Positions 6,462 to 12,088 of a stretch of 12,088 nt of DNA are shown piece by piece (the stretch's first letter is position 1; every line of letters starts with the position of its first letter). The stretch is from an uncultured Elusimicrobia bacterium (lineage in GTDB: Bacteria; Elusimicrobiota; Endomicrobiia; Endomicrobiales; Endomicrobiaceae). The stretch is taken from contig CAMVLN010000036.1 of assembly GCA_947168325.1 (NCBI GenBank), positions 1-12,088 of the forward strand, given 5' to 3'. The position numbers and the translations under genes are program-made. Below the pieces are notes generated by a model, which had not been told where the DNA came from, ran no database searches, and was given only the letters and a program-made list of their open reading frames with translations.

Positions 6462-9194
6462 CTATTTCTTTCTTTTTAATATTTTTTCTTTTGCAACTGC
6501 TTGTGCTGCTGCAAGCCTTGCAATAGGAACTCTAAAAGGGGAACAAGAAACATAAGTCATACCTATAGAGTTACAAAATTCCACTGATTTTGGCTCTCCA
6601 CCATGTTCTCCACAGATACCAATTTTCATATCTTTTCTTACCTTTCTTCCTTTTTCTAATGCCATCTTAATCAATTGACCAACTCCTTCTTGATCTATTG
6701 TTTGAAAAGGATCTGCTACTAAAACTTTCTTCTCTTGATAGTCCCCTAAGAAAGAACCAACATCATCCCTTGAAAAGCCAAAACTCATTTGTGTTAAATC
6801 ATTTGTACCAAAAGAGAAAAATTCTGCTACATTAGCTAACTTATCTGCTGTCAGTGCTGCCCTTGGAATTTCTATCATTGTACCGAAAGAATAAGCTAAT
6901 TTTTTAATTTTTGCTTTTTTCAAAACTTCCGCGTGAACTTTTTCAACTATAGCTTTTTGAAATTTTAATTCGTTTTCACTACACACAACTGGAACCATAA
7001 TTTCTGGATGAACTTTTTTCCCTTTCTTTAAAAGTTCAACTGCAACTTCAAATACTGCCCTAACTTGATATTCTGTTATTTCTGGATATGTAATACCAAG
7101 CCTTACTCCTCTATGTCCCATCATTGGATTAGACTCTAAAAGAGCTTCTGCTCTTGTTTTAAACTCGTCTAAAGATATGTTCAAGCTATTAGCAATTACT
7201 TCCTGTTGAGAGCTTTCTCTTGGGATAAACTCATGTAATGGTGGATCCAACAATCTAATTGTTACCGCATATCCGTCCATAGCTTCCATTGTTTCCTTAA
7301 TACTATCTTTCATAAAAGGGAACATCTCATCTAAAGCCTTCTTCCTTTCTTCTGTTGTTTTAGAAACAATCATTTTTCTTAATGCAAACAAAGGTTTTTC
7401 TGAATTTTCGCCATAGAACATATGTTCTGTTCTAAAAAGACCTATGCCTTCTGCACCAAACATTCTTGCTTTTTTTGCATCTTGTGGATTATCAGCATTT
7501 GTTCTAATTTTTAATCTCTTAATAGAATCGCAAATTTTTAAGAAATCAAATAAGATTTTGTTTTCTGTTGCATCAACCATTGATAAAGCTCCATCATACA
7601 CAAAACCTTTTGTTCCATTTAATGTAATATAATCACCTTCTTTAAACTTCTTATCACCAATTGACATAGTTTTATTTGCTAAATCAACCGAAATATCTGT
7701 GCAACCTACTATGCAACATTTTCCCCATCCTCTTGCAACTAATGCCGCATGTGATGTCATACCTCCTCTTGCTGTAAGAACTGCTTGTGCTGCCCTCATA
7801 CCTTCAACATCTTCCGGATTAGTTTCTTCTCTAACAAGAATAACTTTTTTACCTTTTTTATTTAAAGCAACAGCATCTTCAGCTGTAAATACTATTTGGC
7901 CATTTGCTCCACCTGGTCCTGCTGGAAGACCTTTAGCTATAACTGTTGCACTTTTTTCTGCTTTAGGATCTATAATAGGATGCAACAATTCATCTAGTTG
8001 TGCAGGAGAAACTCTAAGTACCGCTTCTTCTTTTGTAATGAGCTTTTCTTTTATCATATCCATAGCCATCTTAACAGCCGCAGGACCATTTCTTTTTCCA
8101 ACTCTGCACTGCAACATCCACAATTTACCTTCTTGAATTGTGAATTCTATATCGAGCATATCTCTATAATGTTTTTCAAGCTTTTTCTGTATTGTATAAA
8201 GCTCTTTATAAACCTTAGGCATAAACTTTTCAAGAGAAACTTCTCCCTTATTCTGTTCTGTTTTTGTTGCTTCGTTAATTGAAGCTGGAGTTCTTATACC
8301 TGCAACAACATCTTCTCCCTGTGCATTTACAAGATATTCACCATAAAAATGGGCATCTCCATTTCCAGGATTTCTTGTAAAAGCAACACCTGTTGCCGAA
8401 GTTTCACCCATATTTCCAAAAACCATTGTTTGAACATTTACTGCTGTTCCCCAATCTTCTGGAATTTGTTCAATTTTTCTGTAGGCAATTGCTCTTTTCC
8501 CATTCCAAGATGCAAATACTGCTCCAATTGCACCCCAAAGTTGTTTCATTGGATCATCAGGAAATTCTTTGCCTAAAACTTTTTTAACTACAATTTTAAA
8601 TTCTTCACAAAGTTTTTTCAAATCATTTACATCAAGTTCTGTATCTCTTGTTACTCCTTTAACTTCTTTAGCTTTATCCATGACTTTTTCTAGTTGTTTT
8701 CTAATGCCCATATCATCTGACGGTTCAATACCTGCAGCTTTTTCCATAACAACATCAGAATACATCATTATAAGTCTTCTATATGCATCATAAGCAAATC
8801 TTTCATTTTGTGTTTTTACAATTAATCCTGGTAAAGTCTTTGATGTTAAACCAACATTTAAAACTGTTTCCATCATACCAGGCATTGAAGATCTTGCCCC
8901 TGATCTAACTGATACTAAAAGAGGATCTTTTGTGTCACCAAATTTCTTGCCCATAATTTTTTCAACAGTTCTTAAAGCTGTTGAAACTTGTTTTTCAAGT
9001 TCTTTTGGATAATTTTTTTTGTTGGCATAGTAGTAAGTACAAACTTCAGTTGTAATTGTAAATCCAGGAGGAACAGGTAGTTTTACTTTTCCTGCCATTT
9101 CAGCAAGATTAGCACCTTTGCCACCGAGAAGATTTTTCATTTTTTCATTACCATCTGCTTTTCCGTTACCGAACGAATACACAAATTTTGCCAT
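6462..9194 (-). CDS. ppdK: Pyruvate, phosphate dikinase
   Basis: This 910-residue enzyme interconverts ATP, phosphate and pyruvate with AMP, pyrophosphate and phosphoenolpyruvate, in the cytoplasm; in many anaerobes it serves glycolysis as a PPi-saving pyruvate kinase substitute. Domain order is intact: ATP-grasp nucleotide domain (about 1-390, with 'GGKGANLAEM' at 24-33 and 'SVRSGARSSMPGMMETVLN'), phosphohistidine swivel domain with catalytic His482 in 'GGMTSHAALVARGWGKC', and a C-terminal TIM-barrel PEP site with 'SFGTNDLTQ' and acid/base Cys861 in 'GICGEHGG'. I chose the ATG at 9194 because AAGGAGA (9201-9207) sits 6 bases upstream and the protein then begins with the family's 'MAKFVYSFG'. 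An in-frame ATG at 9236 would fall at the expected transcription start and lacks a ribosome site. It stands alone, with its own promoter and terminator. Confidence 0.97.
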   Translation of the reverse strand: MAKFVYSFGNGKADGNEKMKNLLGGKGANLAEMAGKVKLPVPPGFTITTEVCTYYYANKKNYPKELEKQVSTALRTVEKIMGKKFGDTKDPLLVSVRSGARSSMPGMMETVLNVGLTSKTLPGLIVKTQNERFAYDAYRRLIMMYSDVVMEKAAGIEPSDDMGIRKQLEKVMDKAKEVKGVTRDTELDVNDLKKLCEEFKIVVKKVLGKEFPDDPMKQLWGAIGAVFASWNGKRAIAYRKIEQIPEDWGTAVNVQTMVFGNMGETSATGVAFTRNPGNGDAHFYGEYLVNAQGEDVVAGIRTPASINEATKTEQNKGEVSLEKFMPKVYKELYTIQKKLEKHYRDMLDIEFTIQEGKLWMLQCRVGKRNGPAAVKMAMDMIKEKLITKEEAVLRVSPAQLDELLHPIIDPKAEKSATVIAKGLPAGPGGANGQIVFTAEDAVALNKKGKKVILVREETNPEDVEGMRAAQAVLTARGGMTSHAALVARGWGKCCIVGCTDISVDLANKTMSIGDKKFKEGDYITLNGTKGFVYDGALSMVDATENKILFDFLKICDSIKRLKIRTNADNPQDAKKARMFGAEGIGLFRTEHMFYGENSEKPLFALRKMIVSKTTEERKKALDEMFPFMKDSIKETMEAMDGYAVTIRLLDPPLHEFIPRESSQQEVIANSLNISLDEFKTRAEALLESNPMMGHRGVRLGITYPEITEYQVRAVFEVAVELLKKGKKVHPEIMVPVVCSENELKFQKAIVEKVHAEVLKKAKIKKLAYSFGTMIEIPRAALTADKLANVAEFFSFGTNDLTQMSFGFSRDDVGSFLGDYQEKKVLVADPFQTIDQEGVGQLIKMALEKGRKVRKDMKIGICGEHGGEPKSVEFCNSIGMTYVSCSPFRVPIARLAAAQAVAKEKILKRKK

Positions 9195-9200
9195 AATAAA

Positions 9201-9207
9201 TCTCCTT
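9201..9207 (-). promoter_or_regulatory. Ribosome binding site deciding the ppdK start
   Basis: AAGGAGA lies 6 bases before the ATG at 9194. It is the strongest ribosome site in the window and rules in favour of 9194 over the in-frame ATG at 9236. Confidence 0.85.
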
Positions 9208-9243
9208 TTTATTGGATATAAAAACATCACTAACAACTATTAA

Positions 9244-9272
9244 ATTTTAACAATTACTAATAGGTGTGTCAA
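9244..9272 (-). promoter_or_regulatory. Sigma70-type promoter of ppdK
   Basis: On the minus strand: consensus -35 TTGACA (9267-9272), 17-base spacer, -10 TAAAAT (9244-9249). The start of transcription would be near 9237, giving a leader of about 43 bases. It is the best -35 box in the window and fits a highly expressed metabolic gene. Confidence 0.82.
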
Positions 9273-9296
9273 CTCACAAAATCTTTTTTAATATTA

Positions 9297-9316
9297 CTTT
9301 TATGATATAATAAAAG
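9297..9316. promoter_or_regulatory. Dyad (7-bp arms) upstream of the ppdK promoter, candidate operator
   Basis: A perfect inverted repeat has arms CTTTTAT (9297-9303) and ATAAAAG (9310-9316) around GATATA, the same spacer as the dyad at 2593-2614. The 18-base core (9298-9315) lies 25 bases upstream of the -35 box. The core also contains TGATATAAT, an extended -10 directed to the right, which could alternatively drive a plus-strand transcript towards radA. Confidence 0.45.
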
Positions 9317-9548
9317 CACAGTTTATATTTAAAATTAAACGAAATAAAAAAATATGAAAAAATTATTAACTAAAAACTACTATATTGCTTATTTAGACTT
9401 TTTTATAAATGAAAAAACTTGTTGTCATTGATAAAAAGGACAAACGGACGAATGTTTAAATAATTAAAAGATATATATGATAATGCAATAGACGGATGTT
9501 TTAAAAAAGAATCAAAAAAAACAAAAGTTATGGCAACATGCATACACA

Positions 9549-9577
9549 TTAAACTATTTACCTAAATTGTGTATAAT
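9549..9577 (+). promoter_or_regulatory. Probable radA promoter
   Basis: A consensus -10 TATAAT (9572-9577) lies 14 bases before the radA ATG at 9592. The -35 at 17-base spacing is poor (TTAAAC, 9549-9554). A transcript starting near 9584 would have a leader of only about 8 bases. Confidence 0.5.
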
Positions 9578-9591
9578 GTAATGGTTATATT

Positions 9592-10962
9592 ATGAAAAAT
9601 AAAAAAATTAAAACCATATTTGTATGTCAAGAATGTGGATATGAATCTGCAAAATGGCTTGGAAAATGTCCTGGTTGTGGAAAATGGAATACTTTTGTTG
9701 AAGAAAAGCAAGAAGCAATTTTAACTTCTACACAATCTACAAGGCAACTTACAGGTTTTTCTTCTGGAACTTTTCCTTTGACAGATGTAGCTGTAAAAAG
9801 TTTTGAAAGAATTAAAACAGAAATAAAGGAATTTGACCACATGATAGGCGGTGGAATTGTTCCTGGTTCTTTAACTCTACTTGGAGGAGCTCCAGGTATA
9901 GGAAAATCCACTTTAATGTTGCAAATTTCTGGAGCATTGTCAAAGGTAGGAACAGTGTTATATATATCTGGGGAAGAATCTTTATCTCAAGTAAAATCTA
10001 GAGCAGAAAGATTAAGTATTTCTAAAGATAATATTTTTTTAGCTTCAGAAACAAACTTAGAAAATATAGTTTCAGCAATAAATAAAATTCAACCAAAATT
10101 TTTAGTTATAGATTCTATACAGACTACATACCATCCAGAATTTACTTCTGCACCTGGTTCTGTTGGGCAAGTAAGAGAATGTTCTGCTGAATTGTTAAGA
10201 ATAGCAAAATCTCAACATATAACAGTTTTTATTTTAGGGCATGTTACAAAAGATGGAGATTTAGCCGGACCTAGAATTTTAGAACATATAGTTGATACAG
10301 TTTTATATTTTGAAAATGAAAAGCAACAAATATATAGAATTTTAAGAGCATATAAAAATAGGTTTGGACCTACAAGTGAAATTGGTATTTTTGAAATGAA
10401 ATCAAGTGGACTTATTGAAGTAGCAAACCCTTCTTTAATTTTTCTTAGTGAAAACACAATTAATGTGGCAGGAAATATCGTAACTGCCTCTATTGAGGGA
10501 ACAAGACCATTGCTTATAGAAATACAATCCCTTGTAGCAAGAACAAATTTTGGGTTGCCTAGGAGAATGGTTTCTGGATACGATTTAAATAGAGTTATAA
10601 TTATTGTTGCTGTGCTTGAAAAAAGAATTGGTATTTCACTTGATAATCAAGATATCTTTATTAATATTGTTGGTGGAATAAAGATAAAAGAAACTGCAAG
10701 CGATTTAGCTATTGCCTGTGCAATAGCCTCTGCAAACAATGGTATAGCTTGCCCAGATAAAACTGTAATCTTTGGGGAAATTGGTCTTGCTGGAGAAGTA
10801 AGAGCCGTATCTCAAATAAGAGAAAGATTAGCTGAAACAGAAAAGTTGGGTTTTAAAAGAGCTATTATTCCAAAGAGTAACTTAAAAAGTTTAAATTTTA
10901 AAGGTAATATGGAAATTATTGGTGTTACAAATGTTTCTAATGCAATACAAGCAATAAGATGA
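9592..10962 (+). CDS. radA: DNA repair and recombination protein RadA (Sms)
   Basis: This 456-residue RadA is a DnaB-like ATP-driven helicase that promotes branch migration of RecA recombination intermediates. It has a C4 zinc finger at the N-terminus (Cys12, Cys15, Cys26, Cys29), a RecA-type ATPase core with Walker A 'GGAPGIGKST' (98-107, Lys105), Walker B 'KFLVIDSIQTTY', the RadA-specific 'RAYKNRFG' motif, and a C-terminal Lon-protease-like domain (from about 300, 'PLLIEIQSLV', 'VIFGEIGLAGEVRAV') that serves as a scaffold and has no protease activity in the family. Length is normal and all motifs are intact. The ATG at 9592 has no Shine-Dalgarno sequence and is very close to the probable -10 box, so the message may be nearly leaderless. 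It is the only plus-strand gene; its stop codon is 4 bases from the stop of the converging ABC transporter gene. Confidence 0.96.
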   Translation: MKNKKIKTIFVCQECGYESAKWLGKCPGCGKWNTFVEEKQEAILTSTQSTRQLTGFSSGTFPLTDVAVKSFERIKTEIKEFDHMIGGGIVPGSLTLLGGAPGIGKSTLMLQISGALSKVGTVLYISGEESLSQVKSRAERLSISKDNIFLASETNLENIVSAINKIQPKFLVIDSIQTTYHPEFTSAPGSVGQVRECSAELLRIAKSQHITVFILGHVTKDGDLAGPRILEHIVDTVLYFENEKQQIYRILRAYKNRFGPTSEIGIFEMKSSGLIEVANPSLIFLSENTINVAGNIVTASIEGTRPLLIEIQSLVARTNFGLPRRMVSGYDLNRVIIIVAVLEKRIGISLDNQDIFINIVGGIKIKETASDLAIACAIASANNGIACPDKTVIFGEIGLAGEVRAVSQIRERLAETEKLGFKRAIIPKSNLKSLNFKGNMEIIGVTNVSNAIQAIR

Positions 10963-10966
10963 CTAT

Positions 10967-12088
10967 TTAAACCAATTTTGTTAATTTTGATTTTTTTAGC
11001 TCATAAACTATATCACATTTTTCTATTGTAGTTAATCTATGTGCAATAATCAACATTGTAAGTTTTCCATATAAATATTCTATGGCTTGTATAACTGCTT
11101 TTTCTGTTTCATTATCTAATGCCGATGTAGCTTCATCTAAAACTAATATTTCTGGTCTTTTATATAAAGCTCTTGCAATACCAATTCTTTGCCTTTGCCC
11201 ACCAGATAACTTTATTCCTCTTTCTCCAACTATTGTATCTAAACCGTTTGGTAAAGAATCTATAAATTCTTTTAACTGTGATTGGTCTATAACTATTTTA
11301 AGCCTTTCTTTATCAATGTTTTTATCATCATAAAATAATATATTATTTTTTATAGTATCATCTGTAAGATATATAAATTGAGGAACATAGCCTATTTTAG
11401 AAAACCAAGATTTTTTATTTTTATGAATATCAACTCCATCTACTGTTATATTTCCTTTAGTTGGATTTAATAAACCTAAAATTATATCTATAATTGTAGT
11501 TTTTCCTACACCAGTTGGACCAACAAAACCAATTGAAGAGCCTTTTTTTATCTCAAAAGATATATTTTCAAAAATATAATTTTTTGTATTTTGATATTTA
11601 AAAGAAATATTATTAATTTTTATATTTTTATCAAAATTAATATTCTTATTTTCTTCTATTTCACCATATTTTATTAACTTTGTATTTTGTAAATCTCTAT
11701 AAACCACATTTATTGACGGAACATAATACATAAGTACATTTAATGCAACTTGTAATCTATTCATTGAAGGCATAAGTCTAAATACAGCCATAGCAAAAAC
11801 TGCCATTTGAACTAATATTGTTGATGCATCTATACCTCTAAACAATAAAAATATTATAACTAACAATATTATAGACACAACTAAAGATTCTATTAATAAT
11901 CTAGGAATTTGTTCAAAAAAATGAACATGTTTTTGTGCAGAAATAAACTTTACAGAACTATCATAGTACTTATTTATAAAAAACTGTTCTTTTTGAAGTA
12001 CTTTTATATCTTTGATCGCTCCTAATGCCTGTTGAATCCATTTTATCATTCCACTATGATATTGCTGATTATATTTGCTAAAAATCTG
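10967..12088 (-). CDS. ABC exporter (PglK/MsbA-type, fused TM and ATPase), 5' end off the right edge
   Basis: The frame stays open to the window edge, so 373 C-terminal residues are visible and the true start lies beyond 12088; the first in-frame ATG at 12049 is internal. The visible part has the end of a type IV ABC membrane domain ('KDIKVLQKEQFF', then two hydrophobic helices, 'LLIESLVVSIILLVIIFLLF' being one), followed by a full nucleotide-binding domain: Walker A 'GPTGVGKTT', Q-loop 'VPQ', signature 'LSGGQRQRIGIARAL', Walker B 'ILVLDEATSALD' and H-loop 'IIAHRLTT'. The 'IKDIKVLQKEQFFINKY' coupling-helix region and 'FRLMPSMNRL' resemble flippases of lipid-linked oligosaccharides such as PglK, so a role in surface glycan export is likely but not proven. 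The protein ends about 20 residues after the H-loop, shorter than usual. No terminator hairpin is visible in the 4 bases between it and radA. Confidence 0.9.
   Translation of the reverse strand, partial: QIFSKYNQQYHSGMIKWIQQALGAIKDIKVLQKEQFFINKYYDSSVKFISAQKHVHFFEQIPRLLIESLVVSIILLVIIFLLFRGIDASTILVQMAVFAMAVFRLMPSMNRLQVALNVLMYYVPSINVVYRDLQNTKLIKYGEIEENKNINFDKNIKINNISFKYQNTKNYIFENISFEIKKGSSIGFVGPTGVGKTTIIDIILGLLNPTKGNITVDGVDIHKNKKSWFSKIGYVPQFIYLTDDTIKNNILFYDDKNIDKERLKIVIDQSQLKEFIDSLPNGLDTIVGERGIKLSGGQRQRIGIARALYKRPEILVLDEATSALDNETEKAVIQAIEYLYGKLTMLIIAHRLTTIEKCDIVYELKKSKLTKLV

Larger units (their letters stand above)
9273..9591. other. Gene-poor divergent region between ppdK and radA
   Basis: It holds the dyad at 9297-9316 and the radA promoter region but no solid gene. 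Short plus-strand openings exist: a 25-codon ORF from ATG 9354 ('MKKLLTKNYYIAYLDFF...', stop at 9429-9431), a 16-codon ORF from ATG 9409 ('MKKLVVIDKKDKRTNV'), and an open stretch from about 9464 to 9565 ('LKDIYDNAIDGCFKKESK...') with no good start. None has a ribosome site. Together they may be remains of one decayed gene, or chance. Confidence 0.4.

Noticed and set aside
7699..8136. Plus-strand open frame of 145 codons inside ppdK.
   Set aside because: It is opposite the conserved swivel domain of ppdK; its Ala/Pro/Ser-rich product is the mirror of conserved Gly/Ala codons.
9195..9236. Start of ppdK at the in-frame ATG at 9236 (14 more residues).
   Set aside because: It coincides with the predicted transcription start, has no ribosome site, and the added residues are unlike the family; the ATG at 9194 has AAGGAGA at good spacing.
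9390..9425. Weak hairpin TTTTTT-ATAAATG-AAAAAA as a terminator.
   Set aside because: Only A-T pairs and no gene ending nearby; such hairpins are expected by chance in this composition.
9378..9428. 'YYIAYLDFFINEKT' as the start of a XerC/XerD-type recombinase remnant.
   Set aside because: The resemblance covers about ten residues, with no downstream R-H-R-Y motifs in any frame.
11967..12049. ATG at 12049 as the true start of the ABC transporter.
   Set aside because: The frame stays open to the edge of the window with fitting membrane-domain sequence, and no ribosome site precedes the ATG; the gene is cut by the window.

Overview
The window is very A+T-rich (roughly 70% A+T by eye). Nearly all genes lie on the minus strand; only radA is on the plus strand. 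A secreted OmpA-domain protein points to a Gram-negative-type cell with an outer membrane and peptidoglycan. Pyruvate phosphate dikinase, FeoB and an Ig-like/OmpA fusion would fit an anaerobic, low-G+C lineage such as Elusimicrobiota (Endomicrobium-like). That assignment is a guess from gene content, because no rRNA or other marker gene is present.

Layout, left to right. (1) Positions 1-2580 hold a compact restriction-modification operon read leftwards: a sigma70-type promoter, an amino-methyltransferase, an HNH restriction endonuclease that closely resembles the NlaIII/IceA1 family (CATG specificity, from memory), and a GTG-started protein with an EVE/PUA-like N-terminus and a PD-(D/E)XK nuclease C-terminus. 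The last gene runs off the left edge. (2) Positions 2508-2798 are A+T-rich intergenic DNA with the operon promoter and several repeats. (3) Positions 2799-6394 hold ompA-like, queF and feoB in that transcriptional order. queF and feoB are separated by one base, and the feoB ribosome binding site lies inside the end of queF. (4) Positions 6397-9272 hold ppdK with a near-consensus promoter, a strong ribosome binding site and a hairpin terminator whose T-rich tail reaches the ompA-like start codon. (5) Positions 9273-9591 are a gene-poor divergent region between ppdK and radA. (6) radA (plus strand) converges, with a 4-base gap, on an ABC exporter of PglK/MsbA type that runs off the right edge.

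The most interesting signal outside genes is an 18-base dyad symmetry present twice: upstream of the restriction-modification promoter (2595-2612) and upstream of the ppdK promoter (9298-9315). The copies differ at only two positions, and these two are symmetric and compensate each other. Their distances to the -10 box differ by 11 bases, about one helical turn. This is the pattern expected of a shared activator or regulator. The copy at the restriction-modification operon also contains a CATG, the presumed methylation target of that operon. The most interesting gene-level signal is the coupling of an NlaIII-like R-M pair to an EVE-like nuclease.
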